Counted from the first letter of the stretch, positions 1-8,818 are shown. The stretch: DNA of 64,000 nt from Flavobacteriales bacterium UBA6693 (GCA_002454815.1 DKJL01000017.1:101500-165499); one strand, 5' to 3'. Notes: generated by a model not told the origin, from the sequence alone. Program-made: numbers and translations.

Positions 1-715
1 TATATAAAATTGGAGATTCGTTTTCTTTTAGAATCTGAACCTGCAATTCGGCATTGATCTTTGAATTGCGGTCAGCATCGATAAAGCTGTAATAAAACTT
101 TTTACTGAACAGTTCATCTTTAAAGATTAACAAACCGACCAGTACGGCCAGGACTGCAGAAATTCCGAGCCAAATGTATTTTCTGAGCATCGAAAGTTTT
201 GAGGAGGAATCCGGATTTACACGTTTACTTAATTCGGCCGTATTTTGGCTATCAGGCTGATAATCAGAAGTGCTGTTTTGTAAATCAGTGTTTGTCAGCG
301 CCGGGTCGGGGGCGAAAATTACCTTTTCCGGTACTTCCTCACTAAATTCCTGGTCAATCTCAATATCCGGTGGCAATTCGACCACTTCCGAATTTTCCAG
401 GTCACGAAGAACTTCATTGGCAAAAAGATGATTCTTTTTAAATTCGTACCAAGACTTGTATCCAACGTAGACCGAGAGCAGATTGAGCGTGTCGATTCGC
501 GGCAACTTCAGCACCGGACTTGTTTTAAAGTAGGTGTAAAATGTTTTTTCGCTGATATTTCCCTTCGCAATTTTGCGCAGATCTTCCTGGAAATAAATAA
601 TGTCAATCCCTTTCCATTTGGAAATTTCATCAAAAGAAGGGGTGTGCTGCTCGAGATAGCGGGTCTGCACCTCATTTTTTAGCTGCTCAAAGTGTAATAG
701 GTCTAAATCGCTCAA
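1..715 (-). CDS. Hypothetical single-pass membrane protein, 3' end beyond window
   Basis: Open frame on the minus strand of at least 238 codons, running off the left edge. The only usable start before the in-frame stop at 727-725 is TTG at 715-713. The first 100 residues are soluble and contain a stretch reading IDTLNLLSVYVGYKSW, which I associate with hypothetical flavobacterial proteins. An acidic, Pro-rich linker follows, then one hydrophobic segment (KYIWLGISAVLAVLVGLLIF, about residues 180-200) and the start of an outer domain. No function is recognised. The layout, a cytoplasmic N-domain, one helix and an outer domain, would fit an anchored regulator, but that is inference. A promoter-like sequence lies just upstream. 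Confidence 0.75.
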   Translation of the reverse strand, partial: MSDLDLLHFEQLKNEVQTRYLEQHTPSFDEISKWKGIDIIYFQEDLRKIAKGNISEKTFYTYFKTSPVLKLPRIDTLNLLSVYVGYKSWYEFKKNHLFANEVLRDLENSEVVELPPDIEIDQEFSEEVPEKVIFAPDPALTNTDLQNSTSDYQPDSQNTAELSKRVNPDSSSKLSMLRKYIWLGISAVLAVLVGLLIFKDELFSKKFYYSFIDADRNSKINAELQVQILKENESPILY

Positions 716-773
716 CTGCAGATATTATGTAAATTACTGATAATCAACGGTATTGGTTTGTAAAACAGATTTA

Positions 774-804
774 CAAAGATATTACAATTAATTTTCCAAC
801 ACAA
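774..804 (-). promoter_or_regulatory. Bacteroidota promoter for the left-edge gene
   Basis: On the minus strand, TTG (804-802) is followed after 20 nt by TATCTTTG (781-774). This matches the flavobacterial sigma consensus TTG-N17-23-TANNTTTG. It lies about 60 nt upstream of the TTG start at 715. Confidence 0.65.
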
Positions 805-819
805 ATTTTTTTGCTGCTC

Positions 820-827
820 TACCTTTG
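820..827 (+). promoter_or_regulatory. -7 element for the Ala-rich lipoprotein
   Basis: TACCTTTG matches TANNTTTG, 57 nt before the ATG at 885. No clear TTG is found at the expected upstream distance, so only the -7 half is supported. It is back to back with the promoter for the minus-strand gene. Confidence 0.5.
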
Positions 828-884
828 TCCTGTTCAAAACGATGAACCGCAAAATTTAAAAACAAACAATTAATTTATTTCATT

Positions 885-1211
885 ATGAAAAAGTCATTCT
901 TCGTAGCTGCTATCGCTGCTGTAGCTCTTGTAGCTTGTAACAAATCTGAAACTGTAGAAACTGCTAACGCTTCTGACTCTACTACTGCTGCTTTAGCTGA
1001 TTCTGCTTCTATGGTTGCTGATTCTGCTGCTACTGTTGTAGATTCTTCTGCTACAGTAACTATGGATGCTGCACAAGATGCTGCTTCTGCTACTACTGAC
1101 GCTGCTGCTGCTGCTGCTAAAGATGCTGCAAAAGGAGCTGGTGAAGCTGCTACAGGTGCTGCTGACGCTGCTGCCGGTGCTGCACAGGATGTAAAAGATG
1201 CTACTAAATAA
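885..1211 (+). CDS. Small Ala/Ser/Thr/Asp-rich lipoprotein
   Basis: A 108-residue protein. The N-terminus (MKKSFFVAAIAAVALVAC) is a type II signal peptide with lipobox LVAC, so the mature protein should start at Cys18 and be lipid-anchored. The rest is low-complexity, with many Ala, Asp, Ser and Thr residues and 'DAA', 'DSA' and 'KDA' motifs, and should form an acidic, probably helical or extended surface chain with no fold I recognise. Codons are strikingly uniform (GCT for Ala), which suggests high expression. It is monocistronic, with its own -7 element and a strong terminator. The Ala-rich frame on the opposite strand is a mirror of this codon bias, not a gene. Confidence 0.85.
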   Translation: MKKSFFVAAIAAVALVACNKSETVETANASDSTTAALADSASMVADSAATVVDSSATVTMDAAQDAASATTDAAAAAAKDAAKGAGEAATGAADAAAGAAQDVKDATK

Positions 1212-1232
1212 TTAGTATCCACACCTTATAAG

Positions 1233-1262
1233 AACCGCTTCTTCCTGAGAGGCGGTTTTTTT
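1233..1262 (+). terminator. Rho-independent terminator
   Basis: Stem AACCGC (1233-1238) pairs with GCGGTT (1252-1257), followed by a T run to 1262. It ends the lipoprotein gene and touches the stop codon of the opposing methyltransferase gene. Confidence 0.85.
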
Positions 1263-2025
1263 ATGCCAATTTTTGCCTGAGGATTTCATAACAGCAGATG
1301 GCTACTGCATTGCTCAGGTTCAATGAGTCGATGGAGCCCGCCATTGGGATGATGGTGTTGGCTCCTTCATTTTGCCAGAAATCAGAAAGGCCACTGTGCT
1401 CTGTACCAAAAATGATGGCGCTTTTTCCTGTTAAATTGCGTTTTTGAAGCGGCGCGGCGTCATCATGCATCCTTGTCGTAATAATATCGAACTGATGCTT
1501 TTTTAAAAATTCCAGTGTCTGCTCATTTTCAGACTGAAAAACCTGCATCCCGAAAAGACAGCCAACGCTGGAACGGATAACGTTAGGATTATAAAGATCA
1601 AGTTTCGGATCGGTGATGATTAGCGCGTCGATGCCAAATGCTTCACAACTTCGCAATATTGCGCCCAGATTACCGGGTTTTTCCACGCCTTCTACGACGA
1701 TTACGGCAGATCTTCCTTTCGGCTGATAATGGGAAAGCCGTGTTTCGGGAGTTTGGTAAATTCCTATAATTCCTTCGGAAGAACCGCGGTAAGCGATTTT
1801 TTCATATACTTTTTCGGAGACCCAATGAACGGTTCCTTCGGGCGATTCATCCTGAAAAAGAGCGGCGCAAACGTAAAAGTCGAGGGGTTGATAGCCAAAG
1901 GTCAGTGCGCGCGCGTTCTCCTGTTTTCCTTCCACGGCAAAAACCTGCTGTTTCTTCCGGAAACGATTGTCCGAAAGCAAACGCGACACGTACTTTATTT
2001 TATCATTTTGCACACTCTCGATCAT
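1261..2025 (-). CDS. TrmH/SpoU-family RNA 2'-O-methyltransferase
   Basis: A 254-residue SAM-dependent RNA ribose methyltransferase with the SPOUT trefoil-knot fold. All three SpoU motifs are visible: EGVEKPGNLGAILRS (about 112-126), FGTEHSGLS (about 205) and IPMAGSIDSLNLSNA (about 227-241). The first 90 residues look like the substrate-binding domain of the RlmB/TsnR group. The exact target (tRNA or 23S rRNA) cannot be read from sequence. It lies 42 nt downstream of rmuC on the same strand and may share its transcript. Confidence 0.9.
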   Translation of the reverse strand: MIESVQNDKIKYVSRLLSDNRFRKKQQVFAVEGKQENARALTFGYQPLDFYVCAALFQDESPEGTVHWVSEKVYEKIAYRGSSEGIIGIYQTPETRLSHYQPKGRSAVIVVEGVEKPGNLGAILRSCEAFGIDALIITDPKLDLYNPNVIRSSVGCLFGMQVFQSENEQTLEFLKKHQFDIITTRMHDDAAPLQKRNLTGKSAIIFGTEHSGLSDFWQNEGANTIIPMAGSIDSLNLSNAVAICCYEILRQKLA

Positions 2026-2067
2026 GGCTGAAGATTTATTAAATTTAAACTAAACGAAATGCTTTAG

Positions 2068-3573
2068 TTATTCACTGAAGTCCACCAGGTTTTCGGCTGA
2101 CTCGGTAAGGCTTTGCGGTAAAGTTTTTTTGTTCTTGATACCGAGATTCTTGAGTTTGGTCGTCTGAACCACGAGGTTGTCATTGCCCGTTGAAAGTTGT
2201 TTAAACGCTTCATTGTAGGCGTTTTTAGCTTGGTCGATATTGCGACCCAGTTTTTCCAGGTTGTCGACAAAACCTACAAACTTATCATAGAGTTTTGCAC
2301 CGCGTTCCGCGATTTCCGTTGCATTTCTGTTTTGGTATTCTCGCTTCCAAAGATCAGAAACCAGCTTTAAAGACGTAATTAAATTGCTCGGATTAAGCAA
2401 AAGGATTCTTTTGTCATAAGCAAAGTTCCAAAGATCGGGTTCGGCCTGCATGGCGGCGATATAAGCAGATTCGCTTGGAATGAACATCATCACGAAATCC
2501 AGCGATTTGTCGTAATCATCGTAAGCTTTGTCGCTCAGCTGCCGGATATGGGTTTTGATAGAATGCACGTGCTGCCCGAGTTTTATGTCGTAGATTTCCG
2601 CATCGGTTTCGTCTACAAGTTCAGTGAAAGCAGTCAGCGAAACTTTCGAGTCGATGATAACGTTGCGTTCGTCCGGATATTTTACCACGGCGTCGGGGCG
2701 CATCTTTTTACCGGAAAATTCCGAATAAAGTGCTTTATTATCTTCGTCACGCAGCTCGTGTTCCAAAAAATATTCTCGGCCTTTCACCAACCCGGATTTT
2801 TCCAGAATGCTTTCCAAAATCATTTCACCCCAGTTTCCCTGCGTTTTGCTTTCGCCTTTCAGCGCGCGCGTGAGTTTTTTTGCATCTTCGGAAATCTGCT
2901 GGTTCAGTAAGGCAAGTTCTTTCACTTTTTCACCTAAAGAAAATCGCTCTTTGGATTCTTTATCGTAGGTTTCGCCGACTTTATGACGCAGTTCTGCAAT
3001 TTTTTCCTGAAAGGGTTCGAGGATGCTTTTTAAATTATTTTGATTTAAAGCAGTAAATTTTTCTGATTTTTCTTCCAGAATTTTATTGGCAAGATTTTGA
3101 AACTCATTTTTGGCCAGTTCCTGCATTTTAGCGATTTCTTCCTTATTCTTTTCCAAAGAAGTGGTGAGGCTTTCGTTTACCGCGGAAAGTTCGGAATTGC
3201 GGGCAAAAAGCTGTTCTTTTTCGGATTGAACTGAACTTAACCGGTCGGTGAGCTTTTCGAGGCGTTCATTTTCCTGCCGGAATTGGGTTTGAAGGGAATT
3301 ATGCTCCGCATTAACAGTCGCCAAAGTATTTCGCAAGCCGTCCAGCAGGTGTTGCCGTTCCAGATTTTCTGTTTGCTCCTGAGAAAGATGTTGTTTTAGT
3401 TCTGCCGTTTTCGTCAGAGCATTTCTCAAATCTGCTTCGATGTTGATGTGGGTTTGGTTGAGTTGTTGGTAAGCGCCTCGGGCAACGTGCGATGATTTCA
3501 TATAAAAATAAACCAGCACCGCGCCGACCGCAAAACCTAAAAAAAGACCGATAAAAAGCGCACTGAAATCCAT
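2068..3573 (-). CDS. rmuC: DNA recombination protein RmuC
   Basis: A 501-residue RmuC-family protein. Residues about 3-25 form one membrane helix, followed by a long Gln/Glu/Lys-rich coiled coil (about 30-190). The conserved RmuC domain then follows, with 'QGNWGEMILESILEKSGL', 'RPDAVVKYPDERNVIIDSKVSL' split by a short gap, and 'MMFIPSESAYIAA'. The family restrains inversions at short repeats and has a predicted nuclease-like core. A -7-like TACTTTTG lies only 4 nt before the ATG, so the transcript may be almost leaderless. Confidence 0.92.
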   Translation of the reverse strand: MDFSALFIGLFLGFAVGAVLVYFYMKSSHVARGAYQQLNQTHINIEADLRNALTKTAELKQHLSQEQTENLERQHLLDGLRNTLATVNAEHNSLQTQFRQENERLEKLTDRLSSVQSEKEQLFARNSELSAVNESLTTSLEKNKEEIAKMQELAKNEFQNLANKILEEKSEKFTALNQNNLKSILEPFQEKIAELRHKVGETYDKESKERFSLGEKVKELALLNQQISEDAKKLTRALKGESKTQGNWGEMILESILEKSGLVKGREYFLEHELRDEDNKALYSEFSGKKMRPDAVVKYPDERNVIIDSKVSLTAFTELVDETDAEIYDIKLGQHVHSIKTHIRQLSDKAYDDYDKSLDFVMMFIPSESAYIAAMQAEPDLWNFAYDKRILLLNPSNLITSLKLVSDLWKREYQNRNATEIAERGAKLYDKFVGFVDNLEKLGRNIDQAKNAYNEAFKQLSTGNDNLVVQTTKLKNLGIKNKKTLPQSLTESAENLVDFSE

Positions 3574-3577
3574 TTTT

Positions 3578-3585
3578 CAAAAGTA
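3578..3585 (-). promoter_or_regulatory. -7 element directly abutting the rmuC start
   Basis: TACTTTTG on the minus strand, with 4 nt between its last base (3578) and the rmuC ATG (3573). Transcription normally begins a few bases after this box, so the mRNA would start at or near the start codon. No TTG is seen at -33. Confidence 0.4.
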
Positions 3586-3615
3586 GCAGAAATATTAAAA
3601 TTAAATGTAAAAGTT

Positions 3616-4797
3616 TTAGTCCGTGATGCGCAAAAATTCTTTAGCCAATTCGATCATTTTTGGATCGCCCGTATATTTTCCGTGTTCATCAGACAGTTTC
3701 ACCGTCGGAATCCAGTCGCCGTTGATGGATTGCGCGGCGATTAATTTCATCACTATATTCATGGGTTTTAAACCTACATCATTGGTAAGGTTGGTACCGA
3801 TCCCGAAGGAAATTCCGATTCGTCCTTCGCAGGCTTTCGTAATTTCTTCTACCTTTTCGAGGTTCAGCCCGTCCGAGAAAATAATATATTTAAACAGTGG
3901 ATTGATGCCGTGTTTCTCGTAATGGGCAATGGTTTTATTGGCAAACTCGATCGGATCTCCGCTGTCATGACGGACGCCGTCGAATAATTTTGCAAACTTT
4001 TTATCAAACTGCTGAAAGAATACGTCCGTGGTGTACGTATCGGAAAGCGCAACGCCCAAATCCCCGCGGTAAACATCCACCCAATGCTCCAGAGAAAGTG
4101 CGTTGGCCATTTTGAATCCATATTCTGCGGCGTGAAACATAAACCACTCGTGGGCATGGGTGCCGACCGGCTTGACACCATATTTCATGGCAAAATGTAC
4201 GTTGGAGCTGCCGATAAAATTTCCACGGTCGTTATTCCGCACCAGTGCATCGACGACAAGATCCTGTACGGCGTAAGAATGGCGGCGCCGTGTGCCAAAT
4301 TCTGCAAAAGTGACGTGTAAAGCATCGAGTTGCGCAGCTTTTTCCAGCGTTGTTTCTACCACTGTTTTGTTGGGGTCGCGCTGCAAATGATGCATTTCGT
4401 AATGCAATTCTGAAATCAGCGAAAGGATCGGAACTTCCCAAAGGATGGTGCGGTACCATTCGCCTTCTACCGTTACTTCCAGCTGTGATCCGTTTTGCAC
4501 GATGTGCACTTCGCCGGGATTGTAATGGTAGCCACCTAAAAAATCGAGGTAGGGAAGATCCAAATAGGGGCAGGTGATGCGCAGGAATTCTTTTTCGTCG
4601 CGCGACAGTTTTAGCTCAGCCATGGCGTTCACGGCTTCGCGCAGGGCGGTACCGAATCCGGGCGGGAAGGGATGCTCACCACGATTGATAAACTGGTACT
4701 TGACTTTTTCGTTGGGAAAAAGCTTGATGACCGCGTTCTGCATGGTGATTTTATAAAAATCGTTGTCGAGAATGGACTTCAGCCGGACTTCGTTCAT
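3616..4797 (-). CDS. pncB: Nicotinate phosphoribosyltransferase
   Basis: A 393-residue NAPRTase of the Preiss-Handler NAD salvage pathway, joining nicotinate and PRPP to give nicotinate mononucleotide with ATP hydrolysis. Diagnostic stretches are FAEFGTRRRHSYAVQDL, whose His173 matches the autophosphorylated histidine of the family, then KPVGTHAHEWFM, ALSDTYTTDVFF and GVRHDSGDP. Length and start (MNEVRLKSILDNDFYKITM) are typical of the bacterial PncB form. It is first of three minus-strand genes, 42 nt ahead of rmuC. Confidence 0.95.
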   Translation of the reverse strand: MNEVRLKSILDNDFYKITMQNAVIKLFPNEKVKYQFINRGEHPFPPGFGTALREAVNAMAELKLSRDEKEFLRITCPYLDLPYLDFLGGYHYNPGEVHIVQNGSQLEVTVEGEWYRTILWEVPILSLISELHYEMHHLQRDPNKTVVETTLEKAAQLDALHVTFAEFGTRRRHSYAVQDLVVDALVRNNDRGNFIGSSNVHFAMKYGVKPVGTHAHEWFMFHAAEYGFKMANALSLEHWVDVYRGDLGVALSDTYTTDVFFQQFDKKFAKLFDGVRHDSGDPIEFANKTIAHYEKHGINPLFKYIIFSDGLNLEKVEEITKACEGRIGISFGIGTNLTNDVGLKPMNIVMKLIAAQSINGDWIPTVKLSDEHGKYTGDPKMIELAKEFLRITD

Positions 4798-5034
4798 TGT
4801 GGAATCTTAAGGTAAGCGCAAATTAAGCAAAATAGGAAAGAAAAAAGCAGGTGCCGCTGATTTAAACGGTGGATGATATATAATAAGGTGTCGTAAAATT
4901 TAAAGATAAAAAAAAGAGAAGATTTTTTTTAGAGTTAAACTGAAGTAGTCGCAAGTTCTTTCGGAAAAATTTAATTTAAATATAAAAAAATGCGCAGTGA
5001 AATTAACGATGATGATAAAAAAATAGCAGGACGC

Positions 5035-5064
5035 TTGCCGATTAAAATATTATCACTAATTTTG
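5035..5064 (+). promoter_or_regulatory. Promoter of the str operon
   Basis: TTG (5035-5037), 19-nt spacer, TAATTTTG (5057-5064), a full match to the Bacteroidota consensus. The leader before rpsL is only about 20 nt. Confidence 0.85.
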
Positions 5065-5088
5065 CCCCCTAAAATAAAAAGCAATTAA

Positions 5089-5499
5089 ATGCCTACTATT
5101 CAACAATTAGTAAGAAAAGGAAGAGCCACGCTTGCCAAGAAGAGCAAATCGGCTGCCCTTGAATCTTGTCCACAAAGACGAGGGGTATGTACAAGAGTAT
5201 ATACTACCACACCGAAGAAACCAAACTCTGCACTTAGAAAAGTGGCACGGGTGAGACTTTCTAACGGTAAAGAAGTCAATGCCTATATCCCGGGCGAAGG
5301 ACATAATCTTCAGGAGCACTCGATAGTATTGGTCAGAGGCGGAAGGGTGAAAGACCTACCGGGAGTACGTTATCACATTGTTCGTGGAGCTTTGGATACC
5401 GCAGGAGTCGCTGGAAGAACCCAGAGAAGATCGAAGTACGGAGCGAAAAGACCAAAACCAGGTCAGGCTGCAGCACCTGCAAAAGGTAAAAAGAAGTAA
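5089..5499 (+). CDS. rpsL: 30S ribosomal protein S12
   Basis: A 136-residue S12, a decoding-centre protein. The conserved PKKPNSALRKVARVRL and RGGRVKDLPGVRYH stretches carry lysines at the positions where streptomycin resistance changes arise in other bacteria; both look wild type. The C-terminus has a short Ala/Lys-rich tail beyond the usual length. First gene of the str operon, 25 nt before rpsG. Confidence 0.98.
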   Translation: MPTIQQLVRKGRATLAKKSKSAALESCPQRRGVCTRVYTTTPKKPNSALRKVARVRLSNGKEVNAYIPGEGHNLQEHSIVLVRGGRVKDLPGVRYHIVRGALDTAGVAGRTQRRSKYGAKRPKPGQAAAPAKGKKK

Positions 5500-5524
5500 T
5501 CATTAATCAGTAAGAAACGAAACA

Positions 5525-6001
5525 ATGAGAAAGACAAAAGCGAAAAAAAGACCGTTGTTACCGGATCCTAAATTTAATGATCAACTGGTAACGAGATTTG
5601 TGAACAACCTTATGCTGGACGGTAAAAAGTCTATCGCGTTCAAAATCTTTTACGATGCACTCGAGATCGTAGAAAATAAAAAAGGAGAAACGGAAAAAAC
5701 CTCCCTGGAAATCTGGAAAGATGCACTGACGAATGTTATGCCGCACGTAGAAGTACGTTCCAGAAGAATTGGTGGTGCGAACTTCCAGATTCCTATGCCT
5801 ATCCGTGCCGACAGAAAGATTTCTATGGCAATGAAATGGTTAATCAAATATTCTAAAGCAAGAAACGACAAATCAATGGCATCTAAATTAGCTGCTGAGG
5901 TAATCGCTGCTGCTAAAGAAGAAGGTGCTGCGTACAAAAAGAAAACAGACACTCACAGAATGGCTGAAGCGAACAAAGCATTTTCACACTTTAAATTCTA
6001 A
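5525..6001 (+). CDS. rpsG: 30S ribosomal protein S7
   Basis: A 158-residue S7 that nucleates assembly of the 30S head. Family stretches such as KSIAFKIFYDAL, ALTNVMPHVEVRSRRIGG and THRMAEANKAFSHF are present. It lies between rpsL and fusA, with 6 nt to fusA. Confidence 0.98.
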   Translation: MRKTKAKKRPLLPDPKFNDQLVTRFVNNLMLDGKKSIAFKIFYDALEIVENKKGETEKTSLEIWKDALTNVMPHVEVRSRRIGGANFQIPMPIRADRKISMAMKWLIKYSKARNDKSMASKLAAEVIAAAKEEGAAYKKKTDTHRMAEANKAFSHFKF

Positions 6002-6007
6002 TCTGAA

Positions 6008-8125
6008 ATGGCAAGAGATCTTAAATTAACAAGAAACATCGGTATCGCTGCGCACATTGATGCAGGGAAAACCACCACGACAGAAAGAATTTTATTCTAT
6101 TCCGGAAAAAACCACAAGATCGGCGAAACTCACGAAGGTGGTGCTACTACCGACTGGATGGAGCAGGAAGCTGAAAGAGGAATTACGATTACCTCTGCTG
6201 CTGTAACGGTAGACTGGAAATTCCCGACTGAGCAGGGAAAAGCCCTTCCGGAAGCTAAAGATTATCACTTCAACATCATCGATACACCGGGACACGTTGA
6301 CTTTACTGTAGAGGTAAACCGTTCCCTTCGCGTACTGGACGGACTGGTATTTCTTTTCTCTGCAGTAGATGGAGTAGAGCCACAGTCTGAAACGAACTGG
6401 AGACTTGCCGACAACTATAAAGTTGCGCGTATGGGCTTCGTGAATAAAATGGACCGTCAGGGAGCTGACTTCCTGAATGTTTGTAAGCAGGTGAAAGAAA
6501 TGCTTGGTTCCAATGCAGTGCCAATCGTATTGCCGATTGGTGATGAAGCTGACTTCAAAGGAGTTGTTGACCTGGTAAAAAACCGTGCGATTGTATGGCA
6601 CGACGAAAACCACGGTTCGACCTTTGATATCGTTGAGATCCCGGCTGAAATGGCTGACGAAGTGAAGCAGTACAGAGCACAGCTGATCGAAGAAATCGCT
6701 GCGTACGACGAAAATCTTCTGGAGAAATTTATGGAAGACGAAAATTCCATTACCGAAGAAGAAGTACACACGGCACTTAGAGCTGCAACGCTGGATATGA
6801 GCATCATTCCGATGACATGTGGTTCTTCATTCAAGAACAAAGGAGTACAGTTCATGCTTGATGCTGTTTGTAGATATCTTCCTTCTCCAATGGATAAAGA
6901 AGCAATCGACGGTACAGATCCAAGAACAGATGAGCCTATCTCAAGAAAACCTTCAGTATCTGAGCCTTTCGCTGCATTGGCATTTAAGATTGCAACCGAT
7001 CCTTTCGTAGGAAGACTGGCCTTCTTCAGAGCCTATTCTGGTAGACTGGATGCTGGTTCTTATGTCCTTAATACAAGATCAAACAGTAAAGAAAGAATCT
7101 CCCGTATCTTCCAGATGCACGCTAACAAGCAGGAGCCTATTGAATATATCGAAGCTGGTGATATCGGCGCGGCTGTTGGATTCAAATCCATCAAAACCGG
7201 TGATACACTTTGCGACGAGAAAAATCCTATCGTTCTTGAATCTATGGTATTCCCTGATCCTGTAATTGGTATCGCGGTAGAACCTAAGACTAAAGCTGAC
7301 CAGGACAAAATGGGTAACGCTTTGGCAAAATTAGCTGAAGAAGATCCTACTTTCCAGGTTAAAACTGACGAAGCTTCAGGGCAGACGATCATCTCCGGTA
7401 TGGGTGAGCTTCACCTCGACATTATTGTTGACCGTATGAGAAGAGAATTTAAAGTTGAAGTTAACCAGGGAGAGCCACAGGTAGAATACAAAGAAAACCT
7501 TACGCAGGTTGCTCCGCACAGAGAAGTTTACAAAAAACAATCCGGTGGACGTGGTAAATTTGCCGATATCGTGTTTGAATTGGCTCCGGCTGATGACAAC
7601 AAACCAGGTCTTGAATTCATCAACGAAATCAAAGGGGGTAACATTCCGAAAGAATTTATTCCTTCTGTAGAAAAAGGTTTCAAAGAAGCGATGAAGAATG
7701 GTCCTTTAGCAGGTTTCGAAATCGAAGGCATCAAAGTAACTTTGAAAGACGGCTCTTTCCACCCGGTGGATTCCGACGCACTGTCTTTCGAGTTGGCAGC
7801 TAAAATGGGCTTTAAAGAAGCAGGTAAAAAAGCCAAACCGGTGATCATGGAACCAATCATGAAAATTGAAGTGGTAACTCCGGAGGAGTACATGGGTGAT
7901 ATCGTAGGTGACCTTAACAAAAGAAGAGGTACCGTAAACGGAATGGATGACCGTAATAATGCGAAAGTAATCAGAGGATTCGTTCCGCTTTCAGAAATGT
8001 TCGGTTATGTAACTACGTTGAGAACTTTGTCCTCAGGTAGAGCAACATCTTCTATGGAATTCGAAAAATATGAAGCAGCACCAACAAACGTCGCTGAAAA
8101 AGTAATCGAAAAAGCCAAAGGTTAA
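6008..8125 (+). CDS. fusA: Elongation factor G
   Basis: A 705-residue translocase GTPase. G-domain motifs are AHIDAGKTTTTERIL (G1), the switch region RGITITSAAV, DTPGHVDFTVEV (G3) and NKMDR (G4). Domains II-V follow at normal length, including the G-G-R-G-K-F loop of domain IV and the C-terminal GYVTTLRTLSSGRA stretch. It is in the standard str position and 18 nt upstream of rpsJ. Confidence 0.98.
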   Translation: MARDLKLTRNIGIAAHIDAGKTTTTERILFYSGKNHKIGETHEGGATTDWMEQEAERGITITSAAVTVDWKFPTEQGKALPEAKDYHFNIIDTPGHVDFTVEVNRSLRVLDGLVFLFSAVDGVEPQSETNWRLADNYKVARMGFVNKMDRQGADFLNVCKQVKEMLGSNAVPIVLPIGDEADFKGVVDLVKNRAIVWHDENHGSTFDIVEIPAEMADEVKQYRAQLIEEIAAYDENLLEKFMEDENSITEEEVHTALRAATLDMSIIPMTCGSSFKNKGVQFMLDAVCRYLPSPMDKEAIDGTDPRTDEPISRKPSVSEPFAALAFKIATDPFVGRLAFFRAYSGRLDAGSYVLNTRSNSKERISRIFQMHANKQEPIEYIEAGDIGAAVGFKSIKTGDTLCDEKNPIVLESMVFPDPVIGIAVEPKTKADQDKMGNALAKLAEEDPTFQVKTDEASGQTIISGMGELHLDIIVDRMRREFKVEVNQGEPQVEYKENLTQVAPHREVYKKQSGGRGKFADIVFELAPADDNKPGLEFINEIKGGNIPKEFIPSVEKGFKEAMKNGPLAGFEIEGIKVTLKDGSFHPVDSDALSFELAAKMGFKEAGKKAKPVIMEPIMKIEVVTPEEYMGDIVGDLNKRRGTVNGMDDRNNAKVIRGFVPLSEMFGYVTTLRTLSSGRATSSMEFEKYEAAPTNVAEKVIEKAKG

Positions 8126-8143
8126 AATTTAAATTAGATCAAA

Positions 8144-8449
8144 ATGTCACAACGAATCAGAATAAAATTAAAATCTTACGATTACAATTTGGTAGACAAA
8201 TCTGCTGAGAAGATCGTAAAAACGGTAAAAGCTACCGGCGCTGTTGTTAACGGTCCGATCCCTTTGCCAACGAATAAGAGAATCTTCACCGTGTTGAGAT
8301 CTCCCCACGTAAACAAGAAAGCCAGAGAACAGTTCCAACTATCTGCCCACAAGCGATTGATGGACATCTATTCTTCTTCTTCCAAAACGGTAGATGCACT
8401 AATGAAATTAGAGCTTCCTTCCGGAGTAGACGTAGAAATTAAAGTGTGA
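8144..8449 (+). CDS. rpsJ: 30S ribosomal protein S10
   Basis: A 101-residue S10 (also the NusE antitermination factor) with the typical IRIKLKSYDYNLVDKSAEKI start and SPHVNKKAREQF loop. Here it is the last gene of the str transcript: a strong terminator follows, and two non-ribosomal genes separate it from rplC, its usual downstream neighbour. Confidence 0.98.
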   Translation: MSQRIRIKLKSYDYNLVDKSAEKIVKTVKATGAVVNGPIPLPTNKRIFTVLRSPHVNKKAREQFQLSAHKRLMDIYSSSSKTVDALMKLELPSGVDVEIKV

Positions 8450-8473
8450 TAATTTGCACTTTGCTATGATAAT

Positions 8474-8507
8474 AAAATCCCTTTTCGAAAGAAGAGGGAT
8501 TTTTTTT
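8474..8507 (+). terminator. Terminator ending the str operon
   Basis: AAAATCCCT (8474-8482) pairs with AGGGATTTT (8495-8503), with the T run continuing to 8507. It cuts rpsJ off from the following genes. Confidence 0.9.
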
Positions 8508-8512
8508 GGTTT

Positions 8513-8527
8513 AACCCTTCAAGGGTT
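8513..8527. repeat. REP-like palindrome AACCCTTCAAGGGTT
   Basis: A perfect 7-bp inverted repeat around a single C. It is closely similar to the palindrome at 62212-62226 beside the decayed RAYT gene. It lies between the str terminator and the DUF1294 gene. Confidence 0.6.
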
Positions 8528-8533
8528 TCTACG

Positions 8534-8541
8534 TACTTTTG
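8534..8541 (+). promoter_or_regulatory. -7 element directly abutting the DUF1294 gene
   Basis: TACTTTTG with 4 nt before the ATG at 8546. A TTG at 8506-8508 is 25 nt upstream, just outside the usual spacing. It suggests a near-leaderless transcript. Confidence 0.45.
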
Positions 8542-8545
8542 GCGT

Positions 8546-8818
8546 ATGAACGAATTCTCCATCGCGTTTCTGGCCACGGTCAATATTGGTAGTTTCTACT
8601 ATTTCGCGCTCGATAAACGGAAAGCTTTAAAACACCAACACCGCATACCGGAAAAATCACTGCTGATCATGACTTTAGCAGGCGGTACTGTTGGTTCGCT
8701 TTTAGCGATGGTTCTGTTCAAACATAAAACGCGGAAGAAGAGTTTTCTGCTCAAAATATTTGTGATTATGGTGGTTCAGGTTTTAATTCTATATTTGATT
8801 TACAATTATTACAAATGA
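8546..8818 (+). CDS. DUF1294 small membrane protein
   Basis: A 90-residue protein with three hydrophobic segments (about 4-20, 38-60, 68-88). It has the DUF1294 signature: DKRKALKHQHRIPE followed by GGTVGSLLAMVLFKHKTRKKSF. The family is a small integral membrane protein of unknown role. The next gene starts inside its stop codon (ATGA overlap), so the two are translationally coupled. The pair is placed between rpsJ and rplC. Confidence 0.85.
   Translation: MNEFSIAFLATVNIGSFYYFALDKRKALKHQHRIPEKSLLIMTLAGGTVGSLLAMVLFKHKTRKKSFLLKIFVIMVVQVLILYLIYNYYK

Noticed and set aside
875..1222. A 115-codon Ala/Ser-rich open frame on the minus strand
   Set aside because: It is the mirror of the repetitive GCT codons in the lipoprotein gene at 885-1211; no start context or domain.
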